Made by a program: the position numbers and the translations under genes. From assembly GCA_021201035.1 (NCBI GenBank), contig JAJQFQ010000133.1, positions 1 to 32,818 on the forward strand: a DNA stretch of 32,818 nucleotides, read 5' to 3'. This DNA is from Clostridiales bacterium (GTDB lineage: Bacteria > Bacillota > Clostridia > Lachnospirales > Lachnospiraceae). The notes beneath the pieces are model-generated. The model was not told the DNA's origin, made no database searches, and was given only the letters and a program-made list of their open reading frames with translations. This document shows positions 7,955 to 18,530 of the stretch, piece by piece. Positions within the stretch are counted from its first letter, which is position 1. The number at the start of each line of letters is the position of its first letter.

Positions 7955-9820
7955 TTAATCCATAAATTCCGCGATCATATCCCAAACGGTATTCTTCTCA
8001 AAACCCAACTTCCAGAAGGAAGCTCCCGCGAGTCCGTTAGACTGCATCACCTCCAACTTTTTCTCAATAGAATACTCATTCTCTATCCAGATCTTGTAGG
8101 TACTGCCCCCGTACTCATACTCCACATAGTACTGACCGCAATCCTCCAGCCATTCATAAGTCGCGTCATTCGCCGCTACACGGGTCTCCGCCTCACTCAT
8201 ACTGACCGCCTCGCTTGTCAGGGTATAACCGTCACCGTTGTCGGTTGTATCCGTATCGGTCTCCGAAGTATTCTCATCCCTGTCCGCCGTATTTTCATCA
8301 GTCTCTGACGCATCCTCGTCATCGTCCGCCGTGCTTTCATCAGAGTCCAATACACCGCTGTCATCCTCCGCTGCCGTCTCATCCGGCGTCAGCTTCCACA
8401 CTCTGGTATAAAACGGTACTCCGAGAATCACCTGTTCTGCCGGGACCTCCTCCAGTGTGTCCGCTACAGCCTGCGTCACAAAGCTCAGTGATGCCACCGA
8501 TCCCTCTTCCGAACCATTATAATGCTCATCATAAGCCATCAGCACAATGTAGTCCGCAAACACCGCCTGTTCATCCCGATTGTAAAATTCATTGTAGGAA
8601 GCCGGCGCATAATTATCAACCGAGAGAACGATGCTGTTATTCCTGCATTTGATTGACAATTCCCGGATAAACTGCAGGAACCCGGCTCCCGCCTCTGCCT
8701 CCAGCGATTCAAAATCAACATTGATCCCGTCCAGATCATATTTAATTGCCTCCGAGACCAGATTATTAACCAGCGCGTCGCGACTGGATGTCACATTCAG
8801 CACCTGCGTTGTATCAACCTCGTCATTTTCCAGATTGCTGACCAGTGCCCAGACCTCTATGCCCTGTTGATGACAATATGTCACATAATCCGAGCTTGCC
8901 AGCGAGGCTATGCCGCCCTCGTCATCGTTGAGGTAAAACCATGTGGGCGAAATGACATTCAATCCTGAGGTCGAAGCAAGGACAGATGAAACGTTTGCAT
9001 TCGCGTCCTGGCTTGTCACCTGATGCCATGCCATATTGATCGTATACGATCTGGAAATGTGGGTAAACTCAGCCTCATCAAAATCACTCTCATAAAGCTC
9101 TGTCTGTGTACTGCCGAGAGACTTATTTTTGACATAGCCGACAAATCCATCCTCCGTACATACCTCTGTCCAGCTGTCCATCTCCTCGATGATGATCACC
9201 CGATCGCCCTTTTCAAGCTCTGTAATGATACTGCTCTTGACTCCGCCCAGTTCCCGCAGCTGTGTGGAGCTTTTCACGGTAACATATTCTATCTCACCCC
9301 ACGCATCTGAAATCACCACACGATTCGGTTCCTCATAATAGTCCCAGCGAATATCTGTATACTGCTCAATGAAAGACAGGGACAGATACATCTCACCATC
9401 CGCCACATGGACAATGACCGCATCCGCCGTCTGAGCCTCCTTCGCCACAGTATACTCCGCCGTCTCCGCCTCCGCATTGACAATACCATCCGGAAGAGTA
9501 TAGCGCAGAATCTGTTCCGTCTCATCCCAGTAAAACCGCTCGTTCAGATAACTGTGAAGCACATCATAGGGAATATACAGCTCGCCATCCATCATCAGCC
9601 CGGTCTCATCCAACACCTCATTGTCATACGTAAGAAGCACATCCTCCTCACTCTCCAGACCGTAAAAAGAAGCATAGTCCGTCGTATCCGACGATGGAAG
9701 ATACTGCTTCAGTATCGTATTCAGAGAAGTGATACCCACGATCAGGACAACCAGTACCACTACCGCTGCTATCAGAATCATTCTTTGTTTTCTCTGTTTT
9801 TTTCTTTTCCGTACCGGCAT
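7955..9820 (-). CDS. Membrane-anchored cell-wall hydrolase: N-terminal TM, copper-amine-oxidase-like stalk, SH3b, GH18 (YaaH/YdhD-like)
   Basis: YDLDGINVDFESLEAEAGAGFLQFIRELS (GH18 DxxDxDxE-like motif), ELEKGDRVIIIEEMDSWTEVCTEDGFVGYVKNKSL (SH3), start preceded by GGAGGAACAG. Confidence 0.9.
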   Translation of the reverse strand: MPVRKRKKQRKQRMILIAAVVVLVVLIVGITSLNTILKQYLPSSDTTDYASFYGLESEEDVLLTYDNEVLDETGLMMDGELYIPYDVLHSYLNERFYWDETEQILRYTLPDGIVNAEAETAEYTVAKEAQTADAVIVHVADGEMYLSLSFIEQYTDIRWDYYEEPNRVVISDAWGEIEYVTVKSSTQLRELGGVKSSIITELEKGDRVIIIEEMDSWTEVCTEDGFVGYVKNKSLGSTQTELYESDFDEAEFTHISRSYTINMAWHQVTSQDANANVSSVLASTSGLNVISPTWFYLNDDEGGIASLASSDYVTYCHQQGIEVWALVSNLENDEVDTTQVLNVTSSRDALVNNLVSEAIKYDLDGINVDFESLEAEAGAGFLQFIRELSIKCRNNSIVLSVDNYAPASYNEFYNRDEQAVFADYIVLMAYDEHYNGSEEGSVASLSFVTQAVADTLEEVPAEQVILGVPFYTRVWKLTPDETAAEDDSGVLDSDESTADDDEDASETDENTADRDENTSETDTDTTDNGDGYTLTSEAVSMSEAETRVAANDATYEWLEDCGQYYVEYEYGGSTYKIWIENEYSIEKKLEVMQSNGLAGASFWKLGFEKNTVWDMIAEFMD

Positions 9821-9947
9821 CTGTTCCTCCAGAATATGCGAAATGTATAGATATACTGTAGTTTAACATGTTTCGCCTTTTTCTGCTACTGTTTTTCATT
9901 TTTTCGATAATCATATGATTTTCCTGCACCCTTTTTTCTAAACGGAC

Positions 9948-10169
9948 ATGACTGCTGACGCAGTCATCACCATGTATGAAAGTCGATGACTCCGCTCTGC
10001 GAGCTCCCGTCATCGCCGCCGATATTCGCAATCCGCGCTATCGCGCTACTTGCTCATACCGTCTTGGTCGTCGAATATCCAGCCATCTGGGTGTGCAAGC
10101 ACCCCCATCTGACTGTCTATTCACGACACTTTCATAGTAAATGGCAGAGGGCATTTCTGCTCCTCTGCC
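9948..10169. repeat. Multi-hairpin intergenic element
   Basis: ATGACTGC/GCAGTCAT (9948-9967); outer arms TATGAAAGT (9975-9983) / ACTTTCATA (10128-10136) enclosing GATGAC/GTCATC (9985-10014), GATATTCG/CGAATATC (10021-10079) and GGGTG/CACCC (10089-10104); then GGCAGAGG/CCTCTGCC (10143-10169). Confidence 0.6.
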
Positions 10170-10198
10170 TGTTGCAGACATTCACTGCCAGTTTTAGT

Positions 10199-13100
10199 TT
10201 ACTCAGTTGCAACCGTTTTCTTCCTACGCTTAAACAGCATATAGAGCCCGAAGACGGACACAGCTGCCCCGATGCCAAGCGCAACCGGAAATGCCGGGGA
10301 TACGCCCGCTTTCGGAAGTTCGAAAGTCACACTGTTCGAAACAGTATATGTAATGTCGCGGAAGTAGTATACTGTCCCATCAGAACTCATTGACGCATTC
10401 GTCAGATCCACATCATCCATGGCCTCAACCGCCTCCACACTCACCATATATGGAAGTTCAAACTCGATTGGCTCCGCCAGAAGCGTCATGCCGTCAACGG
10501 CAGCAGTCTCTACCAGACGATATTTCTCACCATAGGTCAGCTCCTCAAAGGAAGCTATGCCATCCTCATCTGTTGTTGCCGTGCCGATGGAGACATGATC
10601 ACCCAGATCTTCATCGTACATGTAGAGGGTGAAGGTGACGCCTTTCAGCGCATTCCCGTCATCATCCTGTTTTCGGATCCTGACACTGCAGGGCGGCACA
10701 TCCTCGCTGTCTTCTTTGGTGAACTCATCTTTGATCTCTTCATCATCACGCGTCAATGCTGCCGTGCTGCCATTTGAATCCTGTGTGATATTAAGGGTAA
10801 CAACCGTCATTGCGTCGCCGTTATCATCCACAAGCTCATTGCCGTCAGCGTCATACCATGACCCGTCAAGTGTGTATCCGGCCGGTGACACGGTTTCCTC
10901 AATGGTGATCGTGCCGACCGGGATGATCACGTTGCCGTCCTTGTCATAGTACAGCGCGTCGGAGATAACATCCTGGAGGTAGATATAATTACCATTGCCG
11001 TCTTTCTCATCCGACAATTTCGTCACATAACCTCCGTTGCCATCAGACAAGACATTGAGCACCCACATTGCTGTCGGTGCGGCACCTGCCGCCTCAATCT
11101 CGGCCTGTGACGCGTACTGCCCGTCATAGTACAAGACAGTAAACTGTGTACCTTCCATCGTATTGTCCGGGAAGACAATCTCTGCCAGCCCTTCTGCCGG
11201 GACAGCCTTCTTATAGATCTCCAGGCCGCCGCCGTAATACGTGGAGTCGTCCGTTACATCCAGTTCCACGGCATACTCTGCATTCACGGTTTCGGATGTC
11301 ACATTGACCGCATGCGTTACCGTATCCAATTCAAAGCCAGCCGGGGCGAGTGTCTCTTTTACATAATATGTGCCATAAGCGAGTCCTTCCAGGTACTCTG
11401 TCTCGCCGAACTCATCTGTTGTCAGGTAGCCAAGTCCAAGCGTGCCCGTACCATCTGCTTTGATGACATCCCCGGATGCATCCGATGCAGACGCATACAC
11501 GCCGTACACAGCACCTCCCAGTGTATACGTATCCAGGTATTCCGTCAGGTCACGGTCATCTGACTCCTTGTAAACCCGGAGTTTTCCGGTCTCAATATCC
11601 TCTGTAATGGACAGGCTGTCACCGGACAACAGGGAGCTTCCGGATACGCCGGTCGTCAGGTTCGTATATGTCACGCTGCTTGCCGTGCAGGCTGCCTTAT
11701 AGATGGTGCTGTTTAATTCAAAACCTTCCGGTGCCTGCATCTCCTGAATGTAATACGTCCCGACCGCCAGGTCTTTCGAAGCTGCCTTGCCGTCCACATT
11801 CGTTGTCATAGTGGTAAGGAGCGTGCTGCAGGCTTCATCGCTGAAAATGCCGAACACCGCACCTTCTAATGTGTAATTATCGTTGTTGTCTGTTGCATCC
11901 GGGTCAGCGGAAGACTTCACGACCGATAAGGTAACCGTATTTGGTGTCTCCGCTACAGGTATGGTGTATGTTTTCCCATCCCCTGAATTGCCCGATATAA
12001 GAACGGCCTTATTCGTTTCGCTGTTGATCTTGAAACCTTTGGATGCCTTCGTTTCTTTCACATAATACGTCCCAAGAGCCAAATCTGACACGCCTGCATA
12101 TCCATCCGCATTCGTTGTCAGGTATGCAACACCCAGCGTTCCTGTACCGTCATCGCCGATGACATCATTCCCAGCGTCAGATTCAGATCTGTATACACCA
12201 AATACCGCTCCTTCCAGTGTATAATCATCCGCACTATATCCGCCTGGTGCCGTACCTCCTGATTCATCCAGAATATAAGCACTGTCAGAAGAATACTTCC
12301 GGATCTCGATCGAGCCGGTTTTCGGCTTATCATAGATGTACTTCCGGAATACCGTTTTAGTTGTCGTGATCTCGACCGTATACACATTCGGATTCCCGTT
12401 TGCATCAACATCCGCCTCATAGCCTGTCGGAGGGTTTATCTCTTTCAGGTAATATGTTCCGATTGGTATGCCGGTAAGAGAACCAGACGTATACAGTCCG
12501 GACGGGTCTGTGTATTTGGTTGAGCCTGTCGTAAAGGAATCATACAACTGCGAGCAGCCCGCATCGTAATACAGGCCGAACTCCGCACCTTCCAGACTGT
12601 AGTTGTCATTAATGACCCATTCATCCTCCGTATAAACATAATAGCCGGTTATGGTCGCATCAGACGAGTATTTGTATACGTAGATGCTTCCGGTCACAAC
12701 ATCGTCTTCCACCTCAAAATACAATGTTGTCTTTTCATCTTTAACGGCTGTCAGGCTATGGGATCCTGTATCGAGTTTGATGCCGGTGGACTGTCCGCCC
12801 GCCTGTAATTGTGCAAGTTTGGTAGCGTTCTCTTTAATATAATATGTCACTTCCGTTGCTGTCCCGATATCAATCGGGCCGATCGTGTTAGATACGCCGT
12901 TAGCGGAAAGTGTAAGCACAGCAGCCGTTTCAGCCACATCGTCCCCATCCGCATCCCAGTACAGCTGTTCTGTGCAGTCCGCATCCGTATAAACAATATA
13001 CTCAATACCTTCCATTGAATACTCTGTACCTGTCAGATCCTGGTCAATATCCAGCGTTTTCTCCATGGCGATATAAACATTATCAGGCTGTTCCTGCGGA

Positions 13101-16100
13101 TCCGTCGAAGTCACATATTTCAAGCTTGCATCACTCGCTGAGAAAGACCAGGTATTTTCATCCAGCCCGTAGTTGGTTGCCGGCATAGTTTCCTTCACAT
13201 AAATTGTCAGTCCATACGGGACGTCAGTCAGCGCAAATACCGCGGTAGTCTCACCATTGCTGTCAGTCTGGTAATGGTCGAAATCAAACTTCCGGTATTC
13301 TTTTTCAAATTCACTGTCAAGGAACGCCATATATACTGCATCATCCAGATCCAGTTCTGTCTCCTCCGCTTCCGCCTCAGTCACCAGCCCCAGCTTATCT
13401 GCGATGGAAGCAAGGGACATGTTTTCACTAACCGCCCCTGCCACACTGCCAGCCATGCCGGACAGGGCATTTTTTACACGCGACAGGATGCCGGTATCCG
13501 CCGAAGCCGTCAGAGTCGATGTGTCGGCAAAGCTTACTGCGCCGCCATAGCTTACATTGGAAGCTGCGGATTTCGTAGCAACCATGTTCTGTGCCATTGT
13601 AGCGGTTGCCGATGTGCCATACAGTGTAAAGCTTGTGCCAGATGCTGTACTGCATCGAACGAACATACCTTCATGAGATGTCGTAGTGGAACACCGCCAG
13701 ATCAACGAGCCGGTCAGGTTAGTACAATTGAGAAACATGTTGCCAGCATCCGTCACGTGTAAGGTAGAGATGTTGGCCAGTCCGGATACAGTTGTCAGTG
13801 CCGTACAGCCGTTAAATATACTGGACATGTCCGTTACTTTTGCAGTATTCCAGCCAGTAATATTAATCGACTTCAGGCTGGGACAGTTATAGAACATAGC
13901 CGATATATCCGTCGCATTCCCTACCTTAAAGGTTCTGAGGTCCAGGCTGGTCAGGCTGGTACAGTTCATGAACATACAAGTAAAATTTGTTACTCTTGTT
14001 GTGTCAAAGTTGCTGATATCAATGGAAGTCAGCAGGTTGCAGCCACGGAACATGGCCGTCATATCTGTACAGTCACTGGTATCAAGCGTATCCAGTCCCG
14101 TAATACTGGTCAGGGATGAATCTGCTGCGGTAAGGCCTATCGCTGATCGATAATAAACCTGGAACATGGATTCCATGTTCGTCACATTCTGTGTATTGAA
14201 TTCACTGACATCCAGTGTTTTCAAAGATATAACGTGGTCAAACATATGGTTCATGTCAGTCGCATACGACGTGTCAATGACCTTGGTTCCGAAATCAATA
14301 GACACAATATCCGTCATTGCACTAAACATAAAACTGCTGTCATAATTGAAATAAATCAGCCCGGCATCATCCCCTTCGCCTGTCGGGACATCGGATACAT
14401 AGCATGTCGTCCCGACCATCCAGGCAATCACACCGCCGTTCTGCGCATAAGACACATCAATCGTTGTCGTTGAGTCGGACGGTGACTTGGTGTTCGTGAA
14501 TACAATGCTCTTCAGGGTCTTGCCTTCACTCTCTGCCAGTGCCATGATATCCGCATCAAAGTCCGGCCCGGTCTCCAGCATCGCCATGGGACCTTTGTAG
14601 ACGTAGAACGTCCGGGTTTTCGGCGTATCTGTGCTCTTTACAATACCTACATCGTTGTCTGCGGTGAGTTTAACCGGATGCACCTCAGTGTCAATCTCAA
14701 AGTTCGCCGGTGCGCTGGTTTCCTGTACATACACGTATGTATCATCGCCGCTGTACAAAATCCCGTCCAGCTCACCGTACCCGTCCTCATTGATCGTGAT
14801 CGTGCCTGCAGGGCGGGAACATACATTGTCATTGCACTCATAATATACCGTGTATACTGCACCTTCCAGAGAGTAATAATCCGGGTAATCCTCAAGCAGG
14901 GACGAGTCACTGGATGATTTGTACACGATGACCTTGCCAAGATCCAACGGGTCGCTCACCGTCACTTCCACTGTCATGTTTGACTCGGAAACGACAGTGC
15001 TGTCCGCAGTCACGGTATGTACTTCATCGCTGAGTTCATAGCCTTCCGGGGCTGTGATCTCCTTCACATAATAAGTGCCCATGGGGAGTTCAACAGAGCT
15101 CGTGCCCTTCCCATCTTCATCTGTCGTGATCATATGCAACAGCTTTGTGCAGTCGCTGTCAGAATAGATACCATATACAGCACCTTCCAGTGTATAATCC
15201 TCATGGAGCGCAAGCTCGTTCGCTTTCACCGTGTCGCTGACCTGCCCTCCACCATCGGAACTCATAACAGCCACGCTGTCAAAGTCAGTCTCTTTCGTCA
15301 GCTCGATCGTGATCGTGATCGGCTCATCCCAGAAGGACAGGCTGAAGCTGGTTTCTGCCGTTGTGGAGCTGACAACCACCGACTTTATCTCAGAGTTTAA
15401 GAAGAAGCCTTTCGGTGCCGTGATCTCCTTGACATAATACGTGCCGTAAGGCAGGTTGGACGCCGTGCCGTAAGCGCGCTTGTTTGTGGAATCATACTGG
15501 TCTAATGACACCGTAGCCACAGCCGTGCCGCTGCAGACGCTGTTTGTATAAACACCGAACGTCGCCCCGGAGGCAAGCGAATACGCACTGTTGCCGTCCG
15601 TAGTGCTGTTGTCTTCCGAATACTTGTAGATTTTAAGATCTCCTGTATACGGTTCTTCTGTCGATGTAACGGTGCTTGTTTTTCCATTCGTTACAGTTAC
15701 CGAATACACATTCGTGTCAAGCTTGTAGCCTTTCGAAGCCACGATCTCCTTGATATAATACGTACCCGGGTCAAGGGAGATCGTTTCTGTATTCCCGCTG
15801 GAATCCGTGGTCAGGGTTGCAATACGGTTCGTATTGTTGGAGTTAGTGCCGGTTGCCGCGGCTTTAGCTTCCGCCTCGGTTTTAAAAATCTGGTACTTCG
15901 CGTTAGCCAGCGAGTAATTGCTGTTGCCGGAAGTGATCGTCGTATTGCTCGACACTTTCTTCACCTGTGCTTTACCTTTTGTCTGCGTGCCGACTTTGAA
16001 TAAAGCTACAGAACTCTGGCTGTGCGTCATCTGCGTGATGATGCCAAACACTGCATACGTTGTCCCTGCGGAATCCGTGCCGGTCGCCAGGAGGCGGAGC

Positions 16101-17482
16101 CGTGCATTAACGACAGTTGCGCTGTTGGAAGCTTTGCCGAGAGACGTGCTGATATGCCCGCACTGCAGCACCATCGTTGATGAAATGCTGCCCAGACCGG
16201 AATTAATGGATGACAGGTTGCCCTGGTTCAGCCATACAGCCGTGTTTGTCTGCTTTGCCTGAGACAAAGACATGATATGTGAAATACTGTAAGCCGTGTT
16301 GCTGTCGACCGCGCTCATCAGTTCAGCCGTATAGCCGTCATTTTCCGCTAATGCACCGTACACTGTAGATGTATGCTGGTAGACATCCGAGTAGCTGTAT
16401 CCGACCGTACAGTCAATGTACGAGCCGACAGACATGGAGCCGATATTGATGTTACGGGCAAAGTAACTCATATCATCCCAGGATGAAATCGCCGTGTATG
16501 CCTGGGCTGTCTCCGTAAACACGCTGTCTGCCGCCGAAAGCAGTTTATCCAATAATCCGCTGTTTTCATCACTTACAGTCACGGACACGCTCTGCACGGA
16601 AGTCGGGGACTGCGCAATAGTAAGCTCGCCGCTCTCAGAATCATACGTATAGTAATCCTCAGAAAGAGGCGCGCCGTCCACGGACACGGACGCAATGGTA
16701 AGCCCCTCATCCACCGTTACCGTTGTCTCTGTGTCAAAGAACGTTGTCTTCTGCTCCGTGGAGGATAAGATATCATCCCCGTCATCTACAGTAACGGTCG
16801 TCGTTGCCGTGTCCTCATCCATGGAGATCAGCTGCATCAGCTGTACCTGCAGGTACAGGATCTCCTGTTCGCCTGCATCATTTAACAGCAGAACCCTGGG
16901 AATGTAGGCGATGCCGGTTTCCGCGTCATAGATGCACCCGTCCACCGTCTCACCTTCATTGCTGTTCACTGCAAACACAGCTTCCCGTGTCTCGGCAGAG
17001 CTTTCATCACCCAGGTACGCCACCAGGTAATCACTGTCCTCATCCAGTTCATATACAGCCACATACCCGGACGTCTGCATGATGTACTTTTCAAGGGCTG
17101 CAGAAGCCGCTGCTCCATCGCCTTCCTCAATGTCCGTCATGATGGAGTTGATCGTATCCGAATCGTCCACCAGATCCGCATCAAAGAATGTCTGTTTTAA
17201 AAGGATGTAATTAACTAGCTTTTTATCCGACGTGTCGGTATATTCCTCATCCGCGTTCTCCTCAATGTAATCCTCCAGCAGCGGATCTGTGACAGCATCC
17301 CCGACATCAATATCGAATATATCCGCAGACACATCTGCAGATGAATCCCCTGAGCCTGCCGCAGCTGCGACTTTCCCTGTGATAGTATCCGTCACTGTTT
17401 CCGCAGCATAGCCCTGTACCACGGTTGACAAGAGGAGTATTGCCGCCAGCAGCAGGGCTGACAGCCGCTTTGCTTTTTTCAT
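10199..17482 (-). CDS. Giant sortase-anchored pilus adhesin: signal peptide, about 12 SpaA/prealbumin-like repeats, central DUF285 (BspA-type) block, LPKAG sorting signal
   Basis: MKKAKRLSALLLAAILLLSTVVQGYAAE; repeated YTLEGAVFGIYSD..C..LL..LP.GTYYVKEITAP.GFELD; C-terminus ELPKAGVSPAFPVALGIGAAVSVFGLYMLFKRRKK. Confidence 0.93.
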   Translation of the reverse strand: MKKAKRLSALLLAAILLLSTVVQGYAAETVTDTITGKVAAAAGSGDSSADVSADIFDIDVGDAVTDPLLEDYIEENADEEYTDTSDKKLVNYILLKQTFFDADLVDDSDTINSIMTDIEEGDGAAASAALEKYIMQTSGYVAVYELDEDSDYLVAYLGDESSAETREAVFAVNSNEGETVDGCIYDAETGIAYIPRVLLLNDAGEQEILYLQVQLMQLISMDEDTATTTVTVDDGDDILSSTEQKTTFFDTETTVTVDEGLTIASVSVDGAPLSEDYYTYDSESGELTIAQSPTSVQSVSVTVSDENSGLLDKLLSAADSVFTETAQAYTAISSWDDMSYFARNINIGSMSVGSYIDCTVGYSYSDVYQHTSTVYGALAENDGYTAELMSAVDSNTAYSISHIMSLSQAKQTNTAVWLNQGNLSSINSGLGSISSTMVLQCGHISTSLGKASNSATVVNARLRLLATGTDSAGTTYAVFGIITQMTHSQSSVALFKVGTQTKGKAQVKKVSSNTTITSGNSNYSLANAKYQIFKTEAEAKAAATGTNSNNTNRIATLTTDSSGNTETISLDPGTYYIKEIVASKGYKLDTNVYSVTVTNGKTSTVTSTEEPYTGDLKIYKYSEDNSTTDGNSAYSLASGATFGVYTNSVCSGTAVATVSLDQYDSTNKRAYGTASNLPYGTYYVKEITAPKGFFLNSEIKSVVVSSTTAETSFSLSFWDEPITITIELTKETDFDSVAVMSSDGGGQVSDTVKANELALHEDYTLEGAVYGIYSDSDCTKLLHMITTDEDGKGTSSVELPMGTYYVKEITAPEGYELSDEVHTVTADSTVVSESNMTVEVTVSDPLDLGKVIVYKSSSDSSLLEDYPDYYSLEGAVYTVYYECNDNVCSRPAGTITINEDGYGELDGILYSGDDTYVYVQETSAPANFEIDTEVHPVKLTADNDVGIVKSTDTPKTRTFYVYKGPMAMLETGPDFDADIMALAESEGKTLKSIVFTNTKSPSDSTTTIDVSYAQNGGVIAWMVGTTCYVSDVPTGEGDDAGLIYFNYDSSFMFSAMTDIVSIDFGTKVIDTSYATDMNHMFDHVISLKTLDVSEFNTQNVTNMESMFQVYYRSAIGLTAADSSLTSITGLDTLDTSDCTDMTAMFRGCNLLTSIDISNFDTTRVTNFTCMFMNCTSLTSLDLRTFKVGNATDISAMFYNCPSLKSINITGWNTAKVTDMSSIFNGCTALTTVSGLANISTLHVTDAGNMFLNCTNLTGSLIWRCSTTTSHEGMFVRCSTASGTSFTLYGTSATATMAQNMVATKSAASNVSYGGAVSFADTSTLTASADTGILSRVKNALSGMAGSVAGAVSENMSLASIADKLGLVTEAEAEETELDLDDAVYMAFLDSEFEKEYRKFDFDHYQTDSNGETTAVFALTDVPYGLTIYVKETMPATNYGLDENTWSFSASDASLKYVTSTDPQEQPDNVYIAMEKTLDIDQDLTGTEYSMEGIEYIVYTDADCTEQLYWDADGDDVAETAAVLTLSANGVSNTIGPIDIGTATEVTYYIKENATKLAQLQAGGQSTGIKLDTGSHSLTAVKDEKTTLYFEVEDDVVTGSIYVYKYSSDATITGYYVYTEDEWVINDNYSLEGAEFGLYYDAGCSQLYDSFTTGSTKYTDPSGLYTSGSLTGIPIGTYYLKEINPPTGYEADVDANGNPNVYTVEITTTKTVFRKYIYDKPKTGSIEIRKYSSDSAYILDESGGTAPGGYSADDYTLEGAVFGVYRSESDAGNDVIGDDGTGTLGVAYLTTNADGYAGVSDLALGTYYVKETKASKGFKINSETNKAVLISGNSGDGKTYTIPVAETPNTVTLSVVKSSADPDATDNNDNYTLEGAVFGIFSDEACSTLLTTMTTNVDGKAASKDLAVGTYYIQEMQAPEGFELNSTIYKAACTASSVTYTNLTTGVSGSSLLSGDSLSITEDIETGKLRVYKESDDRDLTEYLDTYTLGGAVYGVYASASDASGDVIKADGTGTLGLGYLTTDEFGETEYLEGLAYGTYYVKETLAPAGFELDTVTHAVNVTSETVNAEYAVELDVTDDSTYYGGGLEIYKKAVPAEGLAEIVFPDNTMEGTQFTVLYYDGQYASQAEIEAAGAAPTAMWVLNVLSDGNGGYVTKLSDEKDGNGNYIYLQDVISDALYYDKDGNVIIPVGTITIEETVSPAGYTLDGSWYDADGNELVDDNGDAMTVVTLNITQDSNGSTAALTRDDEEIKDEFTKEDSEDVPPCSVRIRKQDDDGNALKGVTFTLYMYDEDLGDHVSIGTATTDEDGIASFEELTYGEKYRLVETAAVDGMTLLAEPIEFELPYMVSVEAVEAMDDVDLTNASMSSDGTVYYFRDITYTVSNSVTFELPKAGVSPAFPVALGIGAAVSVFGLYMLFKRRKKTVATE

Positions 17483-17585
17483 ATATGTCCTCCTTTTTTA
17501 TAACCCGCGCCCGCAAAGGACACGGCAAAAATCTAATTATCATAAGTGCTGCCGCTGCAGGGCACCCGCCCTGACCGCCGACCGG

Positions 17586-18530
17586 TCAGCCCGCATCAGC
17601 CGTCCTGCATTCACCGGCAGTAATGCGTTCTCTTCTCCGCCCGGTAATAAGACAGATCAGAAAGATAATGATAAGCGCAACTCCGCATACATAGCGGAAC
17701 AACCGTTCTCTGTCTATATCAGACTGAGAAGCCGGGTAAATATTCCCATCTGATGCCGTAATGGCATCGCCCGCGCCTCCGGAAAACTGTATGTCTGTCC
17801 CCAGTACCGAATCATCCCGCACACAGTATACAGCATAGCGATACTTCCCGTGGGAACGATAAGGATGACATGTGACCAGCGTCACCATATCTTTTCCTTC
17901 CTGTATCATCACTTTGCCTGAACCCACCGGGCTGATGATGTCTATGGATTCGACACGGTAGCCGAGCGTTCCCCACGGGTTGGTGATATACACTGCACCC
18001 CCGACACCCAGCTTTTCAATCTCACGGAAGAACGGAATGCCGCGGTAGCCGCGATGCGCAGCAATCACGCAGTTTGTATTCTCCCCGCCGACAGGCAGAG
18101 AAGTAGCTCCGAGGATGGCTGCGCCTTTGGCAAGGTTTTTGGCAGAAGCGCCCACATATAGAGGAAGCGTGACATCCATCGCCGGGATTTCAATATACCC
18201 AAAGATACCATCTTCCAACCCTTCAATGGACGGTGCCTGCGTCACCGCCCAGGCATCACAAAAATCCGCCTGTCCGTTTTCCCACAGCTCCAGATTATAA
18301 GCCTGCACCTGCTCCCACAGATTATCTGAAGATGTGATGATATCGTACTCTTCTGCCCTTTCTGCAGCATCAGTTGTTTCATCCGCAGCATCATCCACAG
18401 CGGCGTCAAATGCTTCTATCACCCGGGCATTCTCCTGTTTCAGGAGCCATGAATTGATCTCCGGAAACAGAAAGATCCCGATACCTGCCAGAAGAAACGC
18501 CGCACACAGGATTTTTTTAACGTTCCTCAT
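17586..18530 (-). CDS. Sortase (class C-like)
   Basis: IFGYIEIPAMDVTLPLYVGAS..CVIAAHRGY..MVTLVTCHPYRSHGKYRYAVYCVR, N-terminal TM; 1-nt stop/start overlap with the upstream sortase. Confidence 0.9.
   Translation of the reverse strand: MRNVKKILCAAFLLAGIGIFLFPEINSWLLKQENARVIEAFDAAVDDAADETTDAAERAEEYDIITSSDNLWEQVQAYNLELWENGQADFCDAWAVTQAPSIEGLEDGIFGYIEIPAMDVTLPLYVGASAKNLAKGAAILGATSLPVGGENTNCVIAAHRGYRGIPFFREIEKLGVGGAVYITNPWGTLGYRVESIDIISPVGSGKVMIQEGKDMVTLVTCHPYRSHGKYRYAVYCVRDDSVLGTDIQFSGGAGDAITASDGNIYPASQSDIDRERLFRYVCGVALIIIFLICLITGRRRERITAGECRTADAG

Noticed and set aside
10199-17482. Possible CRISPR-like repetition from recurring CATAATACGTGCC-type motifs
   Set aside because: These are codons of the GTYYVKE motif in degenerate SpaA protein repeats, irregularly spaced and not identical.
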